Source: an uncultured Paracoccaceae bacterium
Lineage (GTDB): Bacteria > Pseudomonadota > Alphaproteobacteria > Rhodobacterales > Rhodobacteraceae
NCBI GenBank assembly: GCA_937916485.1
Contig: CALFSV010000385.1
Location: 1-10,859, forward strand
Direction of reading: 5' to 3'
DNA: 10,859 nt
A model generated the notes under the pieces. It searched no databases, was not told the origin of the DNA, and saw only the letters and a list, made by a program, of their open reading frames with translations. A program made the position numbers and the translations under genes. Each line of letters begins with the position of its first letter. The first letter of the stretch is position 1. Shown here one piece after another: positions 1 through 6,607 of the stretch.

Positions 1-209
1 GTTGACGGTGCCGTTGACCGTGCAGTTGCATGTCCAATGACTGGGGGCAACGGGGCCTTTGCGGGGCAATGGCCACGCCCTGCAACGCGATACCCTAGGG
101 TCCAAAAAGGGTGCCATGCGCAAATCACTGGCATGATGAGGCGGAATTGGATAGAATCATGATCAGACCCGGGCCAAACCGGGCGACTTGAGGCAGATGG
201 CGGTGATCC
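1..209. other. Non-coding leader upstream of ftsW
   Basis: No convincing gene is visible here. One frame stays open from position 1 to the stop at 160-162, but its codons (several AGG, ATA, AAA and TCA) are unlike the neighbouring genes and its product resembles nothing I know, such as a MurD C-terminus. The stretch contains three degenerate 12-bp units at 1-36, a 10-bp palindrome ACCCTAGGGT at 92-101, a promoter-like sequence at 128-157, and a 5-bp inverted repeat (CCCGG 168-172, CCGGG 179-183). In relatives murD commonly precedes ftsW; it is not in the window. Confidence 0.6.
128..157 (+). promoter_or_regulatory. Possible promoter of ftsW with overlapping GANTC site
   Basis: A sigma70-like pair is visible: CTGGCA at 128-133, an 18-bp spacer, and TAGAAT at 152-157 (five of six bases of the -10 consensus). 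A GAATC site at 154-158 overlaps the -10 box. GANTC is the CcrM methylation sequence of alphaproteobacteria, and GcrA acts at promoters carrying it. The -35 match is only moderate, so this is a candidate and not a demonstrated promoter. Confidence 0.25.
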
Positions 210-1376
210 ATGACGGAAATGGTCTATGGAACGGTCCCGGTTCGATCCGGTGATCCCGTTCTTCCACGGTGGTGGCGTACAATTGATAAATGGACGATGA
301 CCTGCATCCTGATGCTGTTCGGCATCGGGTTGTTGATGGGCTTTGCCTCGTCCCCGCCGCTTGCCTCGCGCAACGGCCTCGACCCCTTTTACTACGTCAC
401 ACGGCAGGCGTTCTTTGGCGGCGTTGCCATGGTGGTGATGCTGATCGTATCCATGATGTCGCCTGTTCTGGTGCGGCGGCTGGCCGTCCTGGGCTTTGCC
501 GCGGCCTTTGTGGCCCTGATACTCCTTCCCTTTCTTGGGACGGATTTCGGCAAGGGGGCGATCCGCTGGTATTCCCTTGGCTTTGTCAGTGTGCAGCCGT
601 CCGAGTTTCTCAAACCCGGCTTTGTCGTGGTCGCTGCCTGGTTCATGGCGGCTGGGCAGGAAATAGGGGGACCACCTGGCAAGACCTATTCCTTTGTGAT
701 GGCGGTCATCATCGTGGCCTTTCTCGCGATGCAGCCCGATTTTGGGCAGGCCGCCCTGGTGATGTTCTCCTGGGGGGTGATGTATTTCGTCGCTGGAGCC
801 CCGATGACGATCCTTCTGACCCTGGCCGGTGTCGTGGTGTTTGCCGGCACCATTGCCTATCAGGAAAGCGAGCATTTTGCCCGCCGGATTGATGGCTTCC
901 TGTCGCCCGACCTCGATCCCACCACCCAGCTTGGCTATGCGACCAACGCCATCCGCGAAGGTGGCTTCTTCGGGGTTGGCGTGGGCGAGGGCCAGGTCAA
1001 ATGGTCCCTTCCCGATGCTCATACCGATTTCATCATCGCCGTGGCCGCCGAGGAGTACGGTCTGGTTTGTGTCCTTTTGATCATCGTCCTTTATACATTG
1101 GTCGTCGTCCGCTCGCTCAGCCGCCTGATGAAAGAGCGCGATCCCTTTATCCGCCTGGCCGGCACCGGGCTGGCCTGTTCGCTGGGTGTTCAGGCCATGA
1201 TCAACATGGGTGTGGCCGTCCGGCTGCTTCCGGCCAAAGGCATGACCTTGCCCTTCGTGAGCTACGGCGGTTCTTCGCTTATTGCGGGGGGCATCGCGAT
1301 GGGCATGCTGCTGGCCTTTACCCGGACCCGCCCGCAAGGCGAAATCAGCGACCTGCTGGGCCGGGGGCTAAGGTGA
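210..1376 (+). CDS. ftsW: FtsW, septal peptidoglycan glycosyltransferase (SEDS family)
   Basis: Polytopic inner-membrane lipid II polymerase of the divisome, working with a class B penicillin-binding protein. The 388 residues are mostly hydrophobic membrane segments. SEDS signatures are in order: SVQPSEFLKP (127-136), QPDFGQ (175-180, with the conserved Asp), the loop GVGEGQVKWSLPDAHTDF (257-274), and PAKGMTLPFVSYGGSS (341-356). The length is normal for the family. The start is not firmly fixed: the ATG at 210 gives MTEM, and an in-frame ATG at 219 is possible. The only good GAGG (190-193) lies 16 nt upstream, which is far, while GGCGG (199-203) is weak. The basic, Trp-containing N-terminus before the first TM (about residue 30) should be cytoplasmic. 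murG follows after a 79-85 nt spacer. RodA is the alternative SEDS paralogue, but the dcw context makes FtsW the clear choice. Confidence 0.96.
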   Translation: MTEMVYGTVPVRSGDPVLPRWWRTIDKWTMTCILMLFGIGLLMGFASSPPLASRNGLDPFYYVTRQAFFGGVAMVVMLIVSMMSPVLVRRLAVLGFAAAFVALILLPFLGTDFGKGAIRWYSLGFVSVQPSEFLKPGFVVVAAWFMAAGQEIGGPPGKTYSFVMAVIIVAFLAMQPDFGQAALVMFSWGVMYFVAGAPMTILLTLAGVVVFAGTIAYQESEHFARRIDGFLSPDLDPTTQLGYATNAIREGGFFGVGVGEGQVKWSLPDAHTDFIIAVAAEEYGLVCVLLIIVLYTLVVVRSLSRLMKERDPFIRLAGTGLACSLGVQAMINMGVAVRLLPAKGMTLPFVSYGGSSLIAGGIAMGMLLAFTRTRPQGEISDLLGRGLR

Positions 1377-1461
1377 GTGCCTGCCTCACGGCGCAAGGGA
1401 TGATGGGAGGCGGGATGCCTCCGGCGGGGATATTTGAGATCCGAAGAAGGGGGGGATGGTC
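1377..1461 (+). repeat. ftsW-murG spacer: hairpin and likely dispersed Rhodobacterales intergenic element
   Basis: A perfect 6-bp inverted repeat GGAGGC / GCCTCC (1406-1411 and 1417-1422) surrounds the loop GGGAT. It runs straight into CGGCGGGGATATTTGAG (1423-1439) and a purine tail, GAAGAAGGGGGG, which provides the murG Shine-Dalgarno. I remember the combination CCTCCGGCGGGGATATTT plus a GAAGAAG tail as a recurrent intergenic sequence in Rhodobacterales genomes; I cannot verify this here. No T-run follows the hairpin, so it is not an intrinsic terminator on the + strand. Confidence 0.5.
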
Positions 1462-2568
1462 ATGACCAAACCCCTTTTGGTGATTGCGGCAGGCGGTACC
1501 GGCGGTCACATGTTCCCGGCCCAGGCGCTGGCCGAGGCGATGCTGGCCAAGGGCTGGCGCGTGCGTCTGTCCACCGACGCACGGGGTGCGCGCTATACCA
1601 CTGGTTTTCCGAACGCCGTCGAGATCGTGGTGGTGGGCAGCGCCACCTTTGCCCGCGGCGGCCTTCTGGCCAAGCTGGCTGTCCCGTTCCGGGTGATGGC
1701 CGGGATCGCGGCGGCGAAATGGCAGATGCTGCGCGATCGCCCGAAGGTGGTTGTAGGCTTTGGCGGATATCCCGCCATTCCAGCCATGACGGCCGCCTGG
1801 GCGCTGCGCGTGCCGCGGATGATCCATGAACAGAACGGGGTTCTGGGCCGGGTGAACCAGCTTTTTGCCCGCCGCGTCGATGCTGTTGCTTGCGGCACCT
1901 GGCCGACCCCGCTGCCCTCTGGCGTCGCGGGGCTGCACACTGGCAACCCGGTGCGCGCCGCGATCCTCGAGCGCAGTGGTTCGGGTTATATCGCGCCCGG
2001 CGATTATCCCATGGCGATCCTCGTCATCGGAGGCAGCCAGGGCGCCCGCATCCTGTCCGACATCGTCCCGCCCGCCATCTCGGCCCTGCCACAGGAGATC
2101 CGGCGCAACATCCGGGTCGGCCACCAGGCCCGCGAAGAAGACCTAGACCGTGTTGACCGGTTCTATGCCGACGAGGTGATCCCGGCCGATGTACAAACCT
2201 TTTTCACCGATGTGCCGACCCGGATGTCAGAGGCACAACTGGTGATCAGCCGGGCCGGCGCCTCGACCGTGGCCGATATCAGCGTCATCGGCCGGCCGGC
2301 CATCCTGATCCCCTATGCGGCGGCGACCGGCGACCACCAGACCGCAAATGCCAGAGGGTTGGCCGAGGCGGGTGCTGCCATCGTTGTTCAGGAGAGGGAT
2401 TTGCAGGTAGCCAGCCTGTCAGAGCATATCGCCACTATTCTCAGTGATGGAGAAGGGGCCCTTTTTATGGCCCGTGCGGCGGCCTCTCAGGCCATTCCAG
2501 TTGCCACGGACCGGCTTGTTGCCCTTGTGGAGCGGCTGGCCGAGGGTAAGAAAGGACAGATTGAGTGA
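1462..2568 (+). CDS. murG: MurG, UDP-GlcNAc:undecaprenyl-pyrophosphoryl-MurNAc-pentapeptide GlcNAc transferase
   Basis: Converts lipid I to lipid II on the cytoplasmic face of the membrane, using UDP-GlcNAc (GT28, GT-B fold). With the start used here it is 368 aa, normal for the family. The N-terminal acceptor domain has the glycine loop GGTGGH (11-16) and [10 protein letters not shown] (121-130). The C-terminal UDP-GlcNAc domain has GGSQGA (190-195), [11 protein letters not shown] (263-273) and the donor motif GDHQTANA (290-297). Two starts are possible, ATG 1456 (adds Met-Val) and ATG 1462. I chose 1462 because homologues typically begin M-T-x-KPLL at this point; the purine run at 1443-1455 could serve either. 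The stop overlaps an ATG at 2568 (TGATG), so translation of murC may be coupled. Confidence 0.96.
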   Translation: MTKPLLVIAAGGTGGHMFPAQALAEAMLAKGWRVRLSTDARGARYTTGFPNAVEIVVVGSATFARGGLLAKLAVPFRVMAGIAAAKWQMLRDRPKVVVGFGGYPAIPAMTAAWALRVPRMIHEQNGVLGRVNQLFARRVDAVACGTWPTPLPSGVAGLHTGNPVRAAILERSGSGYIAPGDYPMAILVIGGSQGARILSDIVPPAISALPQEIRRNIRVGHQAREEDLDRVDRFYADEVIPADVQTFFTDVPTRMSEAQLVISRAGASTVADISVIGRPAILIPYAAATGDHQTANARGLAEAGAAIVVQERDLQVASLSEHIATILSDGEGALFMARAAASQAIPVATDRLVALVERLAEGKKGQIE

Positions 2569-2585
2569 TGGACGGAAATCCTGTG

Positions 2586-4019
2586 ATGATTGCAGCAACC
2601 AAACTTCCCCTCGACGTCGGCCCGATCCATTTCGTGGGCATCGGCGGCATCGGCATGTCGGGCATTGCCGAAGTGCTGCTGAACCTGGGCTACAAGGTCC
2701 AGGGATCGGATGCCAAAGCCTCGGGCATTACGGCACGGTTGCAGGCTCTGGGCGCGATCATCTTTGAGGGCCAGCGCGCCGACAATCTTGATGGGGCGGA
2801 GGTTGTCGTCATCTCTTCGGCCATCAAACCGGGCAATCCGGAACTGGATGAGGCCCGCAGGCGGGGCCTGCCCATCGTTCGCCGGGCCGAGATGCTGGCC
2901 GAACTGATGCGCCTGAAATCCAATGTTGCCGTCGCCGGAACCCACGGCAAGACGACCACCACCACCATGGTCGCAACCCTTCTGGATGCCGGCAATTTTG
3001 ATCCCACCGTCGTGAATGGCGGCATTATCCACCGTTTTGACAGCAATGCCCGGATGGGGCAGGGCGAATGGATGGTGGTCGAGGCGGACGAAAGCGACGG
3101 CACCTTTAACCGCCTTCCGGCCACCATCGCCATCGTGACCAACATCGACCCCGAGCATATGGAGCACTGGGGCTCGATCGAGAACCTGCGCAAGGGGTTC
3201 TTTGATTTCGTCTCGAACATCCCGTTTTACGGGCTGGCCATCTGCTGCACCGATCACCCCGAGGTTCAGACCCTGGTGGGCAAGATCACCGATCGCCGTG
3301 TTCTGACCTTTGGCTTTAACGCCCAAGCCGACGTGCGGGCCCAGAACCTGACCTACAAGGCCGGGGTCGCCCACTTTGACATCGCCCTTCAGTCCGAAGG
3401 CGCGATGATCGAGCATTGCACCCTGCCGATGCCGGGCGATCATAACGTGTCCAACGCATTGGCCGCCGTCGCCGTCGCCCGACATCTGGGGATGAGCCGG
3501 GAGGACATCCGCGCAGCCCTCGCCGGGTTTGCCGGTGTCAATCGGCGCTTTACCAAGGTGGGCGAGGTCGATGGCGTCACCATCATCGACGACTACGGGC
3601 ACCACCCCGTCGAGATTGCCGCAGTGCTGAAGGCCGCCCGGCAAGCGGTGGCCGACACCCCAAGCGCGCGGGTGATCGCGGTCCATCAGCCGCACCGCTA
3701 TTCCCGGCTGGCCAACCTGTTCGAGGATTTCTGCACCTGTTTCAACGAGGCCGACGTGGTCGGCATCTCGGAGGTTTATGCCGCTGGCGAAAACCCCATT
3801 CCGGGCGCATCGCGCGACGACCTTGTGGCGGGCCTGATCCGCCATGGCCATCGCCATGCCCGGGCCGTCACCTCGGAAGATGATCTTGAACGGCTGGTGC
3901 GTGAACAGGCCCGTCCCGGTGATATCGTTGTCTGCCTTGGGGCGGGAACAATCAGCGCCTGGGCCAACGGTCTGCCTGCCCGATTGGGGGAGACCGAGCG
4001 AGGCCGGGCCGATGTCTGA
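2586..4019 (+). CDS. murC: MurC, UDP-N-acetylmuramate--L-alanine ligase
   Basis: Cytoplasmic ATP-dependent ligase adding L-Ala to UDP-MurNAc, the first step of stem-peptide assembly. With this start it is 477 aa. Visible are the N-terminal Rossmann glycine loop [12 protein letters not shown] (15-26), the P-loop GTHGKTTTT (118-126), the acidic [10 protein letters not shown] stretch (165-174), [11 protein letters not shown] (284-294), and [10 protein letters not shown] (335-344) at the start of the C-terminal domain. Possible starts are GTG 2565, ATG 2568 (overlapping the murG stop as TGATG) and ATG 2586. I prefer 2586 because family members begin with M-x-x-ATKLP close to the nucleotide-binding fold; 2568 remains possible through coupling. 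The last codons overlap the next small ORF by 8 nt. Confidence 0.95.
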   Translation: MIAATKLPLDVGPIHFVGIGGIGMSGIAEVLLNLGYKVQGSDAKASGITARLQALGAIIFEGQRADNLDGAEVVVISSAIKPGNPELDEARRRGLPIVRRAEMLAELMRLKSNVAVAGTHGKTTTTTMVATLLDAGNFDPTVVNGGIIHRFDSNARMGQGEWMVVEADESDGTFNRLPATIAIVTNIDPEHMEHWGSIENLRKGFFDFVSNIPFYGLAICCTDHPEVQTLVGKITDRRVLTFGFNAQADVRAQNLTYKAGVAHFDIALQSEGAMIEHCTLPMPGDHNVSNALAAVAVARHLGMSREDIRAALAGFAGVNRRFTKVGEVDGVTIIDDYGHHPVEIAAVLKAARQAVADTPSARVIAVHQPHRYSRLANLFEDFCTCFNEADVVGISEVYAAGENPIPGASRDDLVAGLIRHGHRHARAVTSEDDLERLVREQARPGDIVVCLGAGTISAWANGLPARLGETERGRADV

Positions 4020-4146
4020 AACACTGGGCCGAAGGGCCGGTCATTGGCTTCTGATCGGGTACGGAGTCCTTGCCCTTACCCTCGTCGCCGGGGCGGTGAT
4101 CGGTGAGCCGGTGCTGCTGCCGTTCGTCGACCGGGGGGTGCCATGA
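4012..4146 (+). CDS. 44-residue single-TM protein, unknown function
   Basis: I do not recognise this gene. It starts at ATG 4012 inside the end of murC (8-nt overlap), has GAGG at 4000-4003 with 8-nt spacing, and ends at TGA 4144-4146, which overlaps the next ATG at 4143 (ATGA). The 44 residues run from a basic N-terminus ([12 protein letters not shown]) through one hydrophobic helix (about 12-31, rich in Leu, Val, Ala and Gly) to a short tail, [14 protein letters not shown]. By the positive-inside rule the N-terminus is cytoplasmic and the tail periplasmic. The overlaps on both sides and the good ribosome binding site argue for real translation. Alternatively it is only a coupling device between murC and the DUF2484 genes. 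Conservation in related genomes would decide. Confidence 0.6.
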   Translation: MSETLGRRAGHWLLIGYGVLALTLVAGAVIGEPVLLPFVDRGVP

Positions 4147-4409
4147 GCCTGCCTCTGTTCCTCGGTTGCCTTTGGGTTCTGGCTGCAACGGCCACGGCAC
4201 TTATGCCCATGCGACGCCAGTATATTCCGGGCGTGACGCTGTTGCTTTGCGCGCCGGTGCTGCTGGTCTGGATCGGGATGGTGCATGGCTGGGTCTGGGT
4301 TGCGGTCGGGCTTGCCGCCTTTGGGTCGATGATGCGCAATCCGCTGCGCTATCTGATCGCAAGGGCGCGGGGCCAAAAACCGGAATTGCCTCCGGAGATA
4401 CGCCGATGA
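4143..4409 (+). CDS. DUF2484 family small membrane protein, copy 1
   Basis: An 88-aa protein of unknown function, which I place in DUF2484, a family I know from the murC-murB interval of Rhodobacterales. It has hydrophobic stretches at about 3-22, 28-46 and 49-64, then a basic cytoplasmic-looking tail ([15 protein letters not shown]). Landmarks are [15 protein letters not shown] (8-22), R24 and R25, and R-x-P-x-x-YL (65-71). Its start overlaps the 44-aa ORF stop (ATGA), with the G-run at 4133-4138 as a Shine-Dalgarno substitute. Its stop overlaps the start of copy 2 (ATGA). The setting between muropeptide enzymes suggests an envelope role, but that is inference only. Confidence 0.85.
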   Translation: MSLPLFLGCLWVLAATATALMPMRRQYIPGVTLLLCAPVLLVWIGMVHGWVWVAVGLAAFGSMMRNPLRYLIARARGQKPELPPEIRR

Positions 4410-4669
4410 CCCAATCTCTTATGCTTGCCTGCCTGTGGCTTGTCCTGGCCAATGTCCTGGCCATGATCCCGTCCCGGGACAATCACTGGGCGCGGGCCTA
4501 CGCCCTCGTTGCGGTCGGCGTGCCGCTTTTGGGCTATGTCACCTGGCAAAATGGTCCGGTAATCGGAATCTTTGTCATGGCGGCGGGGATCAGCGTCTTG
4601 CGCTGGCCGGTGATCTATCTGGTACGTTGGCTGCGGCGGCAGTTGCCGGGTTCGGGCGAGACGGGATGA
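4406..4669 (+). CDS. DUF2484 family small membrane protein, copy 2
   Basis: An 87-aa paralogue of the preceding gene, function unknown. The two align over most of their length almost without gaps: CLW at 9-11 in both, a Pro at 22, an Arg at 24, a Gly at 50, and the C-terminal R-x-P-x-x-YL motif (66-72 here, one residue later than in copy 1), followed by a basic end (VRWLRRQ). Hydrophobic segments lie at about 4-21, 31-47 and 50-65. The ATG at 4406 has CGGAGA (4393-4398) at 7-nt spacing, and the stop overlaps the murB start (ATGA). A longer in-frame reading upstream exists, but it runs through copy 1 in another frame and is a shadow. Confidence 0.85.
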   Translation: MTQSLMLACLWLVLANVLAMIPSRDNHWARAYALVAVGVPLLGYVTWQNGPVIGIFVMAAGISVLRWPVIYLVRWLRRQLPGSGETG

Positions 4670-5619
4670 CTGCTGCGGACCTGCCTGATGTGCGCGGCAT
4701 CTTAACCGTTGACCGGCCACTGGCCGATCTGACCTGGTTGCGGGTCGGCGGCCCGGCGGATGTCTTCTTTCAACCGGCCGATGTCGGTGATCTTGCACAT
4801 TTTCTGGCCGAGCTTTCGCCCGATGTGCCGGTCTTTCCCATGGGTGTGGGCTCCAACCTGATCGTGCGGGATGGTGGGATCCGGGGCGTTGTCGTCCGGC
4901 TGGGGCGCGGCTTTAACAGCATCGACATCGAAGGGGGCAAGGTCATCGCAGGGGCAGCTGCCCTTGATGCCCATGTCGCCCGCAAGGCGGCTGAGGCAGG
5001 GCGCGATCTGACGTTCCTGCGCACCATACCGGGCAGCATCGGGGGCGCGATCTGCATGAATGCCGGGTGCTACGGCAGCTATGTCGCCGATGTCCTGACC
5101 TCTGTCCGTGTTGTGATGCGGGACGGAAGCATCCAGGACCTCGCCGCAGAGGCCCTATCCTTGGGCTACCGGCAAAGCCATTTGCCCGCCGGTGCGATCG
5201 TGGTGTCGGCCACTTTCGATCCGCCCAGGGATGACCCGGAGGCATTGGCGGCCCGTATGGACGATCAGATCGCCCGGCGCGACGCCAGCCAGCCGACAAG
5301 GGACCGGACCGCCGGGTCCACCTTTCGCAATCCGGTCGGGCATTCCTCGACCGGGAAGGCCGATGATACCCACGATCTGAAGGCGTGGAAGATCATCGAC
5401 GACGCCGGTTTGCGGGGCGCCCGCAGGGGCGGGGCGGTGATGAACGAGATGCACTCGAACTTTTTGACCAACGCCGGCGGCGCAACGGCCGCAGATCTTG
5501 AACGATTGGGCGAAGAGGTCCGAAAAAAGGTTTACGATACAACCGGCATCGCGCTAGAATGGGAAATCATGCGGGTAGGTGAACTGACGCATGATCCAGA
5601 CGATAGCAAGACCCCGTAA
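4666..5619 (+). CDS. murB: MurB, UDP-N-acetylenolpyruvoylglucosamine reductase
   Basis: Cytoplasmic FAD enzyme that reduces UDP-GlcNAc-enolpyruvate to UDP-MurNAc with NADPH. It is 317 aa. The FAD-binding domain shows [13 protein letters not shown] (23-35), [13 protein letters not shown] (59-71) and [17 protein letters not shown] (121-137). The substrate side shows GYRQS (167-171, conserved Arg) and AGSTFRNP (216-223), whose Ser218 matches the proton-donor serine. MHSNFLTN (262-269) and [10 protein letters not shown] (297-306) close the active site. The short form of the third domain suggests a type II MurB. The start is ATG 4666, overlapping the upstream stop as ATGA; an in-frame reading from 4435 is a shadow of the DUF2484 gene. 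The upstream GAGACGGG is a weak Shine-Dalgarno, so coupling may drive expression. Confidence 0.96.
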   Translation: MTAADLPDVRGILTVDRPLADLTWLRVGGPADVFFQPADVGDLAHFLAELSPDVPVFPMGVGSNLIVRDGGIRGVVVRLGRGFNSIDIEGGKVIAGAAALDAHVARKAAEAGRDLTFLRTIPGSIGGAICMNAGCYGSYVADVLTSVRVVMRDGSIQDLAAEALSLGYRQSHLPAGAIVVSATFDPPRDDPEALAARMDDQIARRDASQPTRDRTAGSTFRNPVGHSSTGKADDTHDLKAWKIIDDAGLRGARRGGAVMNEMHSNFLTNAGGATAADLERLGEEVRKKVYDTTGIALEWEIMRVGELTHDPDDSKTP

Positions 5620-5692
5620 GGGTGGCCCCGGGCAAGGGCCAAAAATAGCGAAATGACGGACCGAAAAAGGTCCGCGATCGAGGCGGTTGGGA
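5620..5692 (+). promoter_or_regulatory. murB-ddl spacer with two consecutive hairpins
   Basis: Two perfect 6-bp inverted repeats occur in 73 nt: TGGCCC / GGGCCA (5623-5628 and 5636-5641) with loop CGGGCAA, and CGGACC / GGTCCG (5657-5662 and 5669-5674) with the A-rich loop GAAAAA. Neither is followed by a T-run on the + strand, so transcription should continue. The second hairpin ends 6 nt before the GAGGCGG that serves ddl. Roles in mRNA processing, stability or ddl translation are possible but not shown. Confidence 0.45.
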
Positions 5693-6607
5693 ATGTCGAG
5701 CAGGACAAACCCGCATGTTGTTGTGCTGATGGGTGGTCCGTCGGCTGAGCGCGAGGTATCGCTCAGCTCGGGCCGTGAATGTGCAGCGGCGTTGCGGGAC
5801 GCAGATTGCAAGGTGACAGAGGTCGATGCCGGCCCCGACATTGTTGCGCGCCTGACCGAAATCAAACCAGATGTCGTCTTTAACGCCCTGCACGGACGCT
5901 GGGGCGAGGATGGCTGCATTCAGGGTCTGCTTGAATGGATGCGGATACCCTATACTCACTCGGGCGTTCTCGCCTCGGCCCTTGCGATGGACAAGGAAAA
6001 GACCAAGGCCGCCTATCGCACAGCCGGCCTGCCTGTCGTTGCCAGCCTTCTGGCTGGTCGGGACGAGGTCCGGTCCCGCCACGTGATAGAGCCGCCCTAT
6101 GTGGTCAAGCCCTACAATGAGGGCTCTTCCGTCGGGGTCTACATCGTGGCCGACCGGGCCAACCAGCCACCGCAACTGTCCGACGATATGCCCGATACGG
6201 TTATGGTCGAGGCCTATGTGCCGGGCCGCGAACTGACCACAACCGTCTTTGAAGGCCGGGGCCTGACGGTCACCGATATTCTGACGGACGGCTGGTACGA
6301 TTATCATGCCAAGTATTCGACAGGTGGATCGCGGCATGTCCTGCCTGCAGATGTCCCCTCCGAAATTTTCGACGCCTGCCTCGACTACGCCCTGCGCGCC
6401 CACCAGACCCTTGGGTGCCGGGGGCTAAGCCGGACCGATTTCCGCTGGGATGCGGACAAGGGCCTGTCCGGGCTGATCCTGCTTGAGACCAATACCCAAC
6501 CGGGCATGACGCCGACCTCGCTTGTGCCCGAACAGGCGGCCCATGTCGGGATAAGCTTTCCCCAGTTGTGCCGGGCCCTGGTGGAGGATGCGTCATGCGA
6601 TCGCTGA
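5693..6607 (+). CDS. ddl: Ddl, D-alanine--D-alanine ligase
   Basis: Cytoplasmic ATP-grasp ligase that makes D-Ala-D-Ala for the UDP-MurNAc-pentapeptide. With this start it is 304 aa, typical of the DdlB type. Motifs: LMGGPSAEREVSLSSG (12-27; Glu19 corresponds to E. coli DdlB Glu15), LHGRWGEDG (66-74), VVKPYNEGSSVGV (137-149, ATP-grasp and the conserved serine loop), YDYHAKY (202-208, conserved Tyr), SRTDF (246-250), and LLETNTQPGMTPTSLVP (263-279) with metal-binding Glu265 and Asn267. I chose ATG 5693 because GAGG at 5680-5683 lies 9 nt upstream; TTG 5687 would sit against the Shine-Dalgarno and add only two residues. The last 13 nt overlap ftsQ. Confidence 0.96.
   Translation: MSSRTNPHVVVLMGGPSAEREVSLSSGRECAAALRDADCKVTEVDAGPDIVARLTEIKPDVVFNALHGRWGEDGCIQGLLEWMRIPYTHSGVLASALAMDKEKTKAAYRTAGLPVVASLLAGRDEVRSRHVIEPPYVVKPYNEGSSVGVYIVADRANQPPQLSDDMPDTVMVEAYVPGRELTTTVFEGRGLTVTDILTDGWYDYHAKYSTGGSRHVLPADVPSEIFDACLDYALRAHQTLGCRGLSRTDFRWDADKGLSGLILLETNTQPGMTPTSLVPEQAAHVGISFPQLCRALVEDASCDR

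Noticed and set aside
1..162. Open frame from the window edge that could be the end of an upstream gene
   Set aside because: Codon choice differs from the neighbours, and the peptide has no resemblance to MurD or any family I know; the preceding sequence would be needed to exclude it fully.
197..253. An 18-codon ORF overlapping the ftsW start (ATG 197, TGA 251-253)
   Set aside because: GAGG at 190-193 is only 3 nt from its ATG, and there is no link to the ftsW start as clean as in the other overlaps of the window.
1377..1403. An 8-codon GTG ORF directly after the ftsW stop
   Set aside because: Too short, with a non-ATG start and no overlap with murG; expected by chance.
2487..3857. A 456-codon open frame on the minus strand across murC
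   Set aside because: Antisense shadow of murC with no recognisable motif and a composition dictated by the murC codons.
4435..4665. Upstream in-frame extension of murB by 77 codons
   Set aside because: It runs through DUF2484 copy 2 in another frame, and the extra residues are not MurB-like; the ATG at 4666 overlaps the upstream stop as ATGA.
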